From positions 19,447,001-19,507,000 of the forward strand of contig NC_092680.1 in assembly GCF_964355755.1 (NCBI RefSeq): 60,000 nt of DNA, in the 5' to 3' direction. Shown piece after piece: positions 48,163-59,745 of the stretch; position 1 is the first letter of the stretch; the number at the start of each line of letters is the position of its first letter. The notes beneath the pieces are model-generated. The model was not told the origin of the DNA and did no database searches. It worked only from the letters and a program-made list of their open reading frames with translations. Source of the DNA: Antedon mediterranea. Lineage: Eukaryota > Echinodermata > Crinoidea > Comatulida > Antedonidae. A program made the position numbers and the translations under genes.

Positions 48163-49798
48163 ACTTTATTTTCGAATAGTGGGAAGAAACTAGAAATCAA
48201 GGCAAATGGGAAAGTAAAAGTAATAAAAGCTAATCGGGATGTTTTAAGAAAGCTTCTTGCCACCTCAACAAAGCATGGTAGAATAATTGACTTTAAGAAA
48301 GCCTTTGAGTATCCACTTACCCCTGTCCCGCTAAGCCTTGCTAATGAATATGGGACAAGACGAACAACTCAGAAAAGTGTCCTAATGGAAATTCTCATCG
48401 AAAGTTCAACAGATGTTATAGATCCTGGTCGGGCACTGCCAGCAAAGGCTACTGTCATTGCCTATGTTGTTGACTTGATGGCATTAATCAGAACATTTAC
48501 ATCTTACCCTGATACGTACGAGGATCTGGTAGCAAAGGTTTTCAACAGCATCCCTAAAGGATACAAGCGTGTTGATATTGTTACCGATGCATACCTGCCA
48601 AAAAGCATTAAGTCTGTTGAGAGAAACATACGCGGTATTGCACCAAAAGTAATTGTAAGCTCAACAATATCAAAGTTGGCCGTGATTTCAACAATTTCCT
48701 TGCCAACGGCGAGAACAAGACCAGATTGATTGAGCTTATTCGCTGTGTACTAGTGTCAAAGAAAGAAAGCATTCTAACAGATATGAGGATTGATGTTACC
48801 TACTTTTCATCGTACAAAGAATGCATCTATGTTACTAACTGAGATGTTGTATTATAATAAATAATAAATAATATATTTATACAGGATAAAACAATCAGAT
48901 AACAGTGTATCTGTTTTACATTGTGGTCCTGTCTTAATCAAAATATACAAAAGAGAAACTTAATTAAATATAATACATAGTATTGTATATTAAAGAGAAT
49001 ATATAATATAGTATAGTATTGGTTCCGGAGCTTAATAGTAGCCGGAAGAAGAAGCCTACACGAAAGTCATCCTGCATGCAAAGCATGCTTTAACAAATAA
49101 CAATCAAGGCGTAGCAATAATTCGTTCCCATTCTGGAGACATTGATATTCCAGTCATTGCACTATCTCATTTCATAGATGATGGGCAGAGGGTAATTATT
49201 GATACAAACACTGGGAAATACCGAAAGGTACTGAAATTGAGTGACATTGATTTAACAAAAGCGCAGAAATCATCCCTTATTGGATTCCATGCTTTCACAG
49301 GTAACGATTATAACTCCGCTTTCTTTCGGAAAGGAAAACGTACCTGCTGGAAGCTTCTGGAATCAAAAGCAAAATTTGTTGACGCATTCTGCAACCTTGG
49401 AGTGTCAGATGTTCCATCAAAAGAGTTGTATGAGGAATTTGAAGAGTATGTTTCACTATTGTATGGAGTGAAGGGGAAAAGTGTAAATCAAGCAAGATAT
49501 GAATGATACCTTCAACAGAAAGTTTTCCAGACACAACAAGATTACAGATATATCATTACTGCCACTATGTCAGCAGACCTTTGAGTTTCATATACTTAGA
49601 GCAAACTTCATTACTAAAGAATGGCAATCAGCAGACATCAATGATTTTGTCAACAACAGTACACACAATGGATGGAACGAACAAATGGAGCCTAAATGGA
49701 TTGAGACAGTGATTCCCACTGATGTCCAGAAACTGTTTACACATAATGAATATGAAGACTTTTCAGATTGCAGTGATGTGAGCGATCTTGAAGATTAA
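48163..49798 (+). pseudogene. XPG/FEN1-like nuclease gene of the transposon (longest copy, broken)
   Basis: From about 48163 one frame reads through FEYPLTPVPLSLANEYGTRR, VIAYVVDLMALIRTF, KGYKRVDIVTDAYLPKSIKS and VERNIRGIAPKVIVSS. The pattern PLTPVP-SLA, (F/T)D-Y--SIK--ER is typical of a repetitive invertebrate family that I think is transposon-encoded. One base is lost near 48685 (frameshift against the left arm); a TGA follows YKECIYVTN at about 48840; an insert of about 165 bp lies at 48851-49015; the EAD motif reads A-Y; and another frame change occurs at 49500. C-terminal part 49237-49798 matches the left arm. Clearly dead. Confidence 0.7.
48851..49015. repeat. AT-rich insertion in right arm of palindrome
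   Basis: Absent from the left arm, where GATGTTGTATT runs directly into GGTTCCGGAGC. GTATT borders both sides of the insert, so it may be a small element with a 5-bp duplication. No coding content. Confidence 0.7.
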
Positions 49799-50470
49799 TA
49801 CACGACATACAGTCTGAAACACTAAAGGGAAGCATGTATGTAGTAAAAGAGAATTAAATTCTTGGCCTTGTTATGGCTTATTTATCTCATATATTCGGAT
49901 TGCACATAAAAAACTGGTCCAGAAAATAATATGAGAATGTCAACCTCCAATTGGCACAAAATGAATTAATTGACAAGATTAACGTGATCAGATGGGAGAA
50001 ATGTCTTGCATTTTGGGTCAAAGGTCAGTAACGTTATTTCCGGTCATTTTTACAGATAATGTTCTATTAGTTTGAATATAAACATCTATTTTCTGGAGAG
50101 TTTGACACCAATTACAACTTTCTGTGTCGAGTAGTTACGAAGATATGATATCTGTTAGATATTGGGTCAAAGGTCAATAGAGGTATTTCCGGCCATTTTC
50201 TGACAAAATGTTCTATTACATCAAATAGGAACATGTACATTCCAAACAATTTGACACCAAAATCAACTCTCTATGACCAGTGGTTGCCAAGATATCATAG
50301 TCTACTGTAACTGGCAGCCATTTTGAAAAAAGCGCCCTCACGCGAAAGTTCTCAGGTTACAGCCCGTTTACCCAATATATTTGGATTCCCCAGAAAAAAC
50401 TGGTGTAGAAAAGTCATATGAGAATTTCTACCTCTCCGGGTGGCACCTACCTCATTCATAGCCTAGTCTA

Positions 50471-50988
50471 ATAATGCTGGATCTTTTGGAATTCTTTAAA
50501 CATTTTTGTCTCTTTTTTCTTTGTTTCACCATCAGTTGTTGGTTACCCTGAAGTCATAACATTGGACAATCCATTATACGCATTGGGACCATGATGATGT
50601 CATCAGTTTTGGTTCAAAGAAGAATATAATTTTTTAATCACTGTAGTAAGGTGTATTAGGGTAATAAATTCACATAAACAGTATAATAAAGTATTTGTAC
50701 ATAATTTTCAAAAATATTTGTACAAAAAAATATTACTATGATGATACAGTAAGTATAGATTAAATGAATGATTATATCAAGATTCAATTATGTCGTTCCT
50801 TAGAATTAGATGTTAATGTTATACTTTAATTTTTAATTAAAACTCCCAATGGATGAACTCTCTGAACCTCAATCCATGGCATTGATTCATTTGATACAGT
50901 GATTTCTCTAGTTAAAACCATTACATTAGTTTTTCTTACTGCTCAATTACCACAGATTTTATCCTTTTCAGCTACTTAAAGCTCTGTC
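50471..50988. other. AT-rich spacer, nothing recognised
   Basis: No gene or element seen between the palindromic transposon and the next MITE. Confidence 0.5.
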
Positions 50989-51143
50989 TACACTACCAAA
51001 CTTTATGAGCAAACAAGTGTGATGTGCCCAAATATGGTAGTGATACTGTATGCCCAAACATGGTAGTGATATGACATCATCATGTCCATATATGGGCACA
51101 TCACATTTTTTTCACATAAAGTTTGATAGTGCAGACAGAGCTT
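50989..51143. mobile_element. TA-type MITE (family 1)
   Basis: AAGCTCTGTCTACACTACCA at the left and GTTTGATAGTGCAGACAGAG at the right, with the inner AAATATGGTAGTGATAC and CATATATGGGCACATCACA strings. Confidence 0.88.
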
Positions 51144-53768
51144 AAGGCCATATAAGAATTTTGTTTATGCCTCATTTTTTAATTGCATCCATTTATGAAT
51201 ATTACTGAACACAAACAATACAGTTTGATAATTTTATCATCATCTTAAGAAACTGAAGAACGATACATAAATGAAATCATGTATCGAGGGAGGTAGTTTT
51301 ATGTCATCGCTATGTGTGAGTCATCAATGACAATATTAATGTGTCCACAATTAACGATGCAAAATTGTTACATAAAAATTATGGATGACCAATTGGTTGT
51401 CTGGTGATTGTAATGAGCCCCTCAAGATTATCTACAGTACTGTAGTAAATACAGATTTAGTATCACACTGTTTTTTTTATCCAGATCTAGGAGTTTTTCT
51501 CTTATAAAAGGGATATGGGATGACCTTGAATTTATCAGGAAATGCCTGTTGCTATTGACCCAGAGAATACGGTTTTTAAAGCCGTATTTTCTTCCAATAA
51601 AAATGGGCTCTTTAAAAAAAAACACAAAAAAGAACCAATCTTGAATGAATTTGATTCCTTCCAGTCTCGATTGTCGAAAGGATCAACACAGTAGCAGTCT
51701 CAATTTGACCTCACCTCAAAAGGTCACTAAAGGGTATAGGAGCACTTAACTGGTGATAATGATATCATTACACAACCAACCACCAATGATCACCAAATGA
51801 GAAACCTTAACCAGGTTTAGATTGAGTACAAATTATGATGCATCATGATATCACTAAAATAGCATTTTTGTTTACATTTACCTGTATATAAACACACAAA
51901 ACACAGTATTTCACTACACTAGAATATAGAATTATTGTTACTGTACAGTACTGTAGTTATCAACAATCCTTAAATTAAATTTTTAGAATTCAATTTTTCC
52001 AAAAAATTAAGTATTATTACTTTGTTGTTAGACAAGAGAAACAATTTGTATTTAATATAAAACTAATATATTTTATTCAACTTTCACCCAGCCTGAAGTT
52101 TATTTAAGTTTTACAAACTGGTTAAAAAAGTAAAATATTTGCATCGCACCACATCATCCTTGTATTATAATTGAAGCAAACAGCATGTCAATTAAATTTC
52201 CCTTCTTTCTACCTCAATCCCTTCCCTGATCATATCAATCCAAAGGTTACCATATCTTGTACAGATATCTCCTTAAGTATAGTCTAGGGATTTTTCTTAT
52301 ATCAGCCGATCAACATTTTTTATATCATATGAGATTTACATGTTGATATAAAGCTGTAAGAAATCCCACCAAAAACAGTTATTCCTAATAATATTATTAT
52401 AATCATGTGACATGGAAATTCATGGAAATATATTACTTTTTATAAAATCAATAATAAAGTTATGATCTTTCAATTTATGAGTGTTACTAAGTATGTTTTT
52501 CCATTTGCGTATTAAATCTGGTAAAGACTTGCGCGCAAAAAAAGTAGATTTATTATATTTAAACACGAACTGTCATTCCATAGCTATCAAAACGTGAATC
52601 TATAAAATAACATTTGTAAGTCATAGTAAGTTATGAATTTAGCGTAACATTCAGTTGTTTATTTACAGTTTACAAAAATTAGTTTGATATTGGAATGTTT
52701 TTTTATAGTGAAAGTGGATTACTTATTAATTTACAGATATATATTGTTTCAAGCTTTGCCTGAAGATCGAAGCATATTGATCGAAACTTTGAGAAGAAGA
52801 AGAACATTGCCAAAATACCAAACCTTATGCCAGACATAATCTCACACTTTTTCACAAGCAACCAATCCTAGGCCATAACAAGCAAAGCAATGTAAAAACC
52901 AACTTGGGATTATAATGAACCTAGGATGTCTATCCCTTAAGAAGAAACTTCGACCCAGTTGGTTAGAAGAAGGGGTTTAGGGCAGAGTCACAACTGGTAG
53001 ATCCTAAGCCAGCAGCCATCTAAAACTTGCCTTATGCATGTGCAAACTTTATGTTATATTTTTATGAACAATTAAATTTAGGCCATGTCCTATACAAATA
53101 ATGTTTCTGGAATAATACTGTAGCTTCTGTGCATCAAACTTCTTCCAACATATCTGGCACATCAAGGCTACTATACAGTAGTCTGGATAGTAAAGTCTAT
53201 GTGAAACTGATAACAGACATTGTCACTGAACTTTTTCTCTGCAGTTTGTGACATGACACATAGTGACTTGAGGGGACACTACTACAATACAACTCTTACC
53301 TGATATGAGTTGATTCTGGCAAAGTGCCAGACTTGAACCTGTAACTCAGTGACTCAGGCAGAGTACACAAACTTCTCTTCCTCTATATAACCACAAACCG
53401 CAATCAGCAAGAAAATATGAAAGATAAACAAAAACAAATATCAACATTGCAATATTCTTCACAGAAAAAATTTACACACGAAAAGAATTTTTCTTTAAAT
53501 GAATGTAATATATTTACACTCATTGTTCTGGTCTGTAGTTTGTTGATTTTTTTTTTTGAAGAAAGAAGTTTTTCAAAACTTGGTACATATGCTTCAAAAC
53601 AAGTACGATCTAAAATAACGCACATTAAATCAAACAATTGAATAGTTTTACTTTTGTTTGTTCCTGATTTTGAGACAATAGAATGTTTACAATAGTTGTA
53701 TTGTCTAATGATAAGATCTAAACCACACCCTAGTATGTCACTTCTGCCTAAAGATGTTTTTCAAGACC
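51144..53768. other. AT-rich spacer, no gene seen
   Basis: Short open frames only, including an overlapping pair on opposite strands at 53404-53641 that mirrors chance. No coding signature or element recognised. Confidence 0.5.
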
Positions 53769-53769
53769 C

Positions 53770-53854
53770 TTAGACTTGTCTACACTACACTACCATATTT
53801 GGGTACATCACACTTATTTGTCACATAAATTTTGAATAGTGTAGACAGTGCTTT
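53770..53854. mobile_element. TA-type MITE (family 1), remnant
   Basis: CTTGTCTACACTACACTACC on the left and TTTTGAATAGTGTAGACAGT on the right; much of the interior is lost. Confidence 0.75.
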
Positions 53855-54608
53855 ACTTCAAAGCAGGTACTCAATCAATTTCAATTCAATTAACAATTGA
53901 ATAATGACTTTAAACTGCTGTTTGTTCCAGATATCAAGACAATAGGATGTTTACTGTAGTTGTATTGTGATTTGAATCCTACACTCACACCTCCACAATG
54001 ATACTTCACTACCATTGAATGCCTCTAATCCTGGTTCATACAGTACGTACTAAACTTTAAAATGGTAAATTTAACCAAGGTATTCTTTTCCATAAAGCCA
54101 TTGGTAAATTTGACCATTATTCACACTAGTTTCAACAGTTAGATCATGTAGAAATTCTTTACCATGGTTTTACCAAAATGTAACCATGACGTTAAAAAAT
54201 ATAATTGAATCGCATGGTTAAGATGTGTTTACCAAAACATTCGAATGGTTATATTTACCGAGACCATAAGTTCTGCATGGGCAGGCAGTGGTAATTGTTA
54301 AATTAACACTAATATAGCCATTGTTCAGATTGACAGAAATGACCATCTCTAGATCAATTTACAAAGTTACAAACAGTAAACATACAAATCAGTTTGTAGA
54401 CAATGAACAGATGCTAATATGCAAACAGCCTAAAGATACAATTCCATTTTGCATGTGAATGAAAATCATCATTTACTGGATTGTTGAACATAATACAATA
54501 TGAATGTTGCAGTTCCATCCACAACCTACAGTGGAGTTTGATAATACCAATAGAGAACTTTCACTTGAGTCTTATTCAGTATTACCACTATAAGCGCTAG
54601 TAAATGTC

Positions 54609-54692
54609 TGGGTGGTAAGGTGGCCAGGGATGGCAGTAAGGTGGCAAGGGATGGTAATAAGCCAACCAAAGATGGTGGTAAGGCGGCCATAA
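54609..54692. repeat. 21-bp minisatellite, about four copies
   Basis: Repeats of GGTAAGGTGGCCAGGGATGG with variants (GTAAGGTGGCAAGGGATGGT, ATAAGCCAACCAAAGATGGT). Confidence 0.7.
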
Positions 54693-55353
54693 AAACGGTA
54701 CACGTTGCAACTACCTGTTTAGAATACGATTTAAACAGTGAACCATTAGGATGGTTTGAAAATAAAATGATGTGGATGAATCTATCCTGGATATAAAGGC
54801 TTTAGAATAAACTGGGTAAACATTAGTGGTACAGTACTGAACCTCAACCAGTCTTCATCAATGATTCAGCCCTGGATACCACCTAATTAAAAAAAAATGC
54901 AATGCAAATGACACTATCCAGGCCATGATTAAACCATTAAATGTGCATTTGACTGAGTAAAATGACTGTAATGAGATTCATTAATGGTTTCACAGCATGT
55001 GTGCCATGTACAGTACAGTATTGTATGTGTAATTTATTGTATGAAGAATAACATTACATTTATAGTAGTAGTACACATCAGATAAAAAATGCATTTCTAC
55101 AATGTACTTTCAACGATAATTTCCAATCTTGAGAATTTCAACAATAAATGTCTGTTTGTTATTTAAGATTTTGGGCATTTGTGTACCACTGTGTATTGGA
55201 CCATGGAGGTACCATGATTGGACATACAGAACAGGTCAAATGCACCAGTACTACGAGTACTGTAGTAGTAGAGTACATGACCTATCAACACTCTGGAGTT
55301 TACCTACACTCACTGTGTAGATGAAACTGTGGATAAATTTACTACAACGAATA

Positions 55354-55567
55354 CAGTGAACTGTCATAAATCCACATAGCCGCAATATTGGACTCTCTGA
55401 AAACTAGAAACTCTCCCAATACAGTACCAGACTTTTTCTGGGGACCAAAAGGTTCCAAATTTCTTTTTACCGTTACAACATACAAAAACATACAGAATAC
55501 CAGACTTTCTGGAAAACCAGACATAATTGGCCATCCCAAAGGTGTCTGTTACTGGGAGAGTTGACTG
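55354..55567. mobile_element. pogo/Tigger-like MITE
   Basis: Flanked by TA on both sides; left end CAGTGAACTGTC and right end (inverted) CAGTCAACTCTC. The CAGT...AACT ends with TA target sites resemble pogo-type elements. Interior has a repeated TACCAGACTTT(C/T)TGG string. 214 bp, non-coding. Confidence 0.65.
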
Positions 55568-55881
55568 TAGTACTCTAGGATTAAACAATATTCAAAGCAG
55601 ACTATAGTAGCTATCACCTGCATGTTGGTTCTTTTAGTTCAAGATAATCTCCTACGCATCTTTCAATACAATAAGGGACTTTGAATTTTTAAACCCACAG
55701 CTGTTCATTTCATTGTATTGTTTTATGTTTTATAAATGATCTGTAACTTAAAAGGCAGCTGTAAAAAAACACAATCTCAAACTTAAGATACTGTATCATC
55801 GGTAAAGCAGAACGAACATCATGAAATAAAGAATATAAATTCCTGATCCTGTAGATAGTTTTACTAATTTTCAATGAGTCG

Positions 55882-56433
55882 TTAAAGATGTATTGTCCCT
55901 TTGACTAATTCCCCAAAAAAATTTTTTTTTAATTTCGAAAAAAAGTGGGTCATTTTGAAGTATCATAATAGTTATTAACTTTCACCAAAAATTAGTCCAA
56001 AAAAAAATAATTTAACCGAAATACAGATGTTTTTTTGTTAAAAAAATAACTTTGACTTCCAGTCAAATTTTTCAATCAAAACATATCCCATAATGCAATG
56101 CGCTTGTTTGGCTACTCTGTATGCATAATCATAAAACTTCCTCGCGATCTGTGTGAAAACACCTTCTCAACCGTGATGAGTTGTAAACAATCCTAATTAG
56201 CATCATTCATAATGCATACTCATGGTTTGAAATCTTTGTTTACTTTCGCTTGCGACGATTTCTCAGACGAAATGTAATCTAATTAATTTACCTGTTAATT
56301 ACGTAAACTGTTGTTTTTGGCTCGAATTTTCGACTTAAAGTTAATAACTTTAATATTACTTTGATATGGCCAATTTAAATTTAGAATATTTTTTTTTCCA
56401 TTTTTTGTGTTTCAAGGGACAATACATCTTTAA
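55882..56433. mobile_element. 552-bp TTAA-flanked MITE (family 2), full copy
   Basis: TTAA at both edges; ends AAGATGTATTGTCCCTT and its inverse AAGGGACAATACATCTT are exact. Interior AT-rich with CCCATAATGCAATGCGC. No open frame. Shorter relative in GREB1 intron 25. Confidence 0.85.
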
Positions 56434-57480
56434 ATATTTGGAAATAAAATAGTATTTTCCTGTGAAAAAAAAAACAATTTATAGAGAAAAAAAATGCCTG
56501 AAATTCAGATTTCCACTTTCATCAAATTCTATTTTAATTTATAAATCATGTGCTTTATTTTCTAATTCTTTCAAACATCATTTTAAATATCTTGAAATTA
56601 AGAATTTGTGTTTAATAAAAATTTCAACAACTTTTTAAATAAAAGTAATTCAAATTGGACAATATTAATGTGTTATTCTTTCCTTTTTTAATATCAGAGA
56701 ACTTCGACTGAAAAATCACTAAGCATTAAAGCAAAAAAGTACTTATATAGGTAACTTTATTCCAAAAAATGTAACAAAACCACGCACTGTGGATTTACAA
56801 AATCTGATACGTTCTTATATGCATGCATCCTACAACAACAAAAAATATAAAATAATGTAAAAATAAAGATTCAAAATAACAAAAAGCCACTTATTTCTGT
56901 TGCTGGCAAAAAAAGTACTTAATAAAACCAAAATTTAAGTTTATTTTATTTATTTTATCAGATTTATAAGGAGTGGCAGGTATCTTACTGTACAGAGTAC
57001 GCAATCATTAATTATTAATAATAATAGTCCACACATGAACCTGAGTTCTGTGATCTATACACACTTAAACTTTCAATGCTCTTAGGGGAGGTTAGTTCAG
57101 GTTATAAGGTAACAATAGTGATCTATTATAACAAAATGTCATAGTTCTAAATCCCAATAAAACATTTATTAATATTATGCTAAAATCTAACCTTTGATAT
57201 TTGTCAAGGAGTCTTTAGAAGGTACTTTTTGGCCAAATAGTAAGTTACAACAACATGAACATTAATCATTTGTTTTGAATGGAATCATATTCTTTATAAA
57301 TTATAATTATGCTTGTAGACAGTCATTTAAATTTCACGATAGGAATAATAAATGAAGGTAGATAATGGAAGGAAAACATTTATGAGTTGTAAAGAGATTG
57401 ATTGAGTATCATGGCAGCAATACAGATTACAATAACAAGTATAATTTGGTAATGCACAACAATGTCATTGCCATTCCACT
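56434..57480. other. AT-rich spacer, nothing recognised
   Basis: No gene, RNA or element seen. Confidence 0.5.
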
Positions 57481-58372
57481 CAGAATTGGTCACTCCGCCA
57501 GCCATCACCACTCCACCAAGCTATTGCGATTCCAGCCATCGACACTCCACCTAGCCATTGCAATTCTAGCCATTGCAATTCCAGCCATTGGCACTCCATC
57601 CATGCATCGCTCCTCTACTTACCCCACCTATTGTTGCTCCACACAGACATCACTACTCCACCCAGCAATTGCAATTTCAGCCATCGTTTCTCCATCCAGC
57701 CACCACCACTCCACCTAGCCATCGCCACTCCAATCAATCATGGCCATTCCACCTAGCCATTGCCACTCTACCTAGCCATCGCCCCTCCACCCATCCATCG
57801 CCACTCTAATCAATCATGGCCATTCCACTTAGCCATCACCATCTCACCCGTCATTGCCGGTCCACCGAGCCATCTCCACTTCACCTATCTCACCCTTTGC
57901 TACTCCACTCAGCCATCACCACTACACCCACTTATCACCACCCCACCTACCCCATCCTTTGTCACTCCACCTACTGTACCCCACTCTTTGCCATTCTACC
58001 TACTCCACCCTTCGCTACTCCACCTTTCGCTACTCCACCCATCCTTCACCATTCCACCCTCCAGCCATCACCACTACAGCCATTACCACTACACCGTCCT
58101 ACTGTACCCCACTCTTTGCCATTCCACCTACTCCACCTTTCACTACTCCACCCATCTTTCACCATTCCACCCTCCAGCCATCACCACTCCACCTACTGTA
58201 CCCAACTTTTCGCCACTCCACCTACCCCACCCTTCGCCACTCCACCTACTGTACCCCACTCTTAGCCATTCCACCTACCCCACCCTTTGATACTCCACCA
58301 TCCTTCACCACTCCACCCAGCTATCACCACTACACCCACCTATGGCCACTCCACCTACCCCCCCCAGCCATC
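57480..58372. repeat. Degenerate CCACTCCACC-type minisatellite
   Basis: About 890 bases of units such as CCATCGCCACTCCACCTAG, CCATTCCACCTACTCCACCC and CACTCCACCTACTGTACCCC, strongly C-rich against an AT-rich background and with marked strand asymmetry (few G). All three plus-strand frames stay open for long stretches, which is a property of the repeat and not a sign of coding. Confidence 0.9.
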
Positions 58373-58987
58373 GCCATTTATGCATGTAATATGGCATGTT
58401 TCTGACCAATGAAAACCTTGTACCATCTTCAGATACTTTAAAAACTATCCTATTTTTATTAAACACAAAACATTGAATGTTTTAAAATTCTGAACATGAA
58501 TTCTACTACAAAGAAATCGGGTAAATATCATGACATTACTGGATTCAGAGAAAGTTAATGATTGAAATTTTATTTATTCTGTGACTTAAAGTGCCTTCAG
58601 GCTTCCAATAAACTCAGTTTTTTCATTCTTCTTTTATGTTTCAAATATCATTACAATCTTGCCCAGGGCATCAAATTACAAAATTAATTCTATTCAGTCT
58701 ACAAAACCATCAACAAAGTAGGACAATAGAATAAATTTTCAATAAAATCCAGGTTGAATCCCACGGGTTGAAATCTATATTGAATAAAGTTGGTATTGTT
58801 TTTCTACATTTTACATCCAGGGTAACCATACTGTATTATTGATATACCTAGTAAAATGTTATCATTTGTCGCTGTTTTTTTTTTTAAAACATCAAAGTGT
58901 TCATAGCTTTTAAAAAAATAATTTTTAATATAATTTGGCCCTATTTCATCAACCTTGATAGATTGATGTATTGTTTGCTACATAAAG
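58373..58987. other. AT-rich spacer, nothing recognised
   Basis: No gene or element seen between the two tandem arrays. Confidence 0.5.
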
Positions 58988-59745
58988 AACATTGGCCCTC
59001 TTTCCACAAGCTGCGTGGATAGATGCGTTGTGATCTTTACATAAGGAAGGACTCCTTGCTATGGTTAAACATTGGCCCTCTTTACACAAGCTGCGTGGAT
59101 AGATGCGTTGTGGTCTTTACATAAGGAAGGACTCCTTGCTATGGTTAAACATTGGCCCTCTTTCCACAAGCTGCGTGGATAGATGCGTTGTGGTCTTTAC
59201 ATAAGGAAGGACTCCTTGCTATGGTTAAACATTGGCCCTCTTTACACAAGCTGCGTGGATAGATGCGTTGTGGTCTTTACATAAGGAAGGACTCCTTGCT
59301 ATGGTTAAACATTGGCCCTCTTTCCACAAGCTGCGTGGATAGATGCGTTGTGGTCTTTACATAAGGAAGGACTCCTTGCTATGGTTAAACATTGGCCCTC
59401 TTTACACAAGCTGCGTGGATAGATGCGTTGTGGTCTTTACATAAGGAAGGACTCCTTGCTATGGTTAAACATTGGCCCTCTTTCCACAAGCTGCGTGGAT
59501 AGATGCGTTGTGGTCTTTACTTAAGGAAGGACTCCTTGCTATGGTTAAACATTGGCCCTCTTTACACAAGCTGGATGGATGCGTTGTGGTCCTTACATAA
59601 GGAAGGACTCCTTGCTATGGTTAAACATTGGCCCTCTCTTCCCAAAAGCTGGATGCATGCATTGTGGTCTTTACATAGGACTTTAAATGGTTAATGACCC
59701 TCTTTCCACAAGCTGGATGGATTCATGTGGGCTTTACATAAAGTG
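58988..59745. repeat. 80-bp satellite with 160-bp dimeric unit
   Basis: ATTGGCCCTC recurs exactly every 80 bases from 58991 to 59551, eight copies, followed by two shortened diverged copies. Units alternate strictly between TTTCCACAAG and TTTACACAAG, so the amplified unit is a 160-bp dimer. Also includes GGAAGGACTCCTTGCTATGG. Confidence 0.95.

Larger units (their letters stand above)
46453..50470. mobile_element. 4.0-kb palindromic DNA transposon with long arms
   Basis: Both ends read TAGACTAGGCTATGAATGAG inward and are flanked by ATA (46450-46452, 50471-50473), a possible 3-bp target duplication. A left arm of about 1.68 kb (to about 48135) is the near-identical inverse of the right arm (about 48615-50470); the right arm carries an extra insert of about 165 bp. 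The unique centre of about 480 bp encodes the middle of the nuclease-like protein. The palindrome looks like one element whose 3' half was duplicated in inverted orientation. Confidence 0.85.

Noticed and set aside
55342-55588. Two overlapping minus-strand open frames
   Set aside because: They lie within a pogo-like MITE with TA-flanked inverted ends.
57398-58405. Several Ser/Pro/His-rich plus-strand open frames
   Set aside because: C-rich minisatellite with all three frames open; no codon bias or domain.
58988-59745. CRISPR-like array
   Set aside because: There are no unique spacers: the whole 80-bp unit repeats. The genome is animal.
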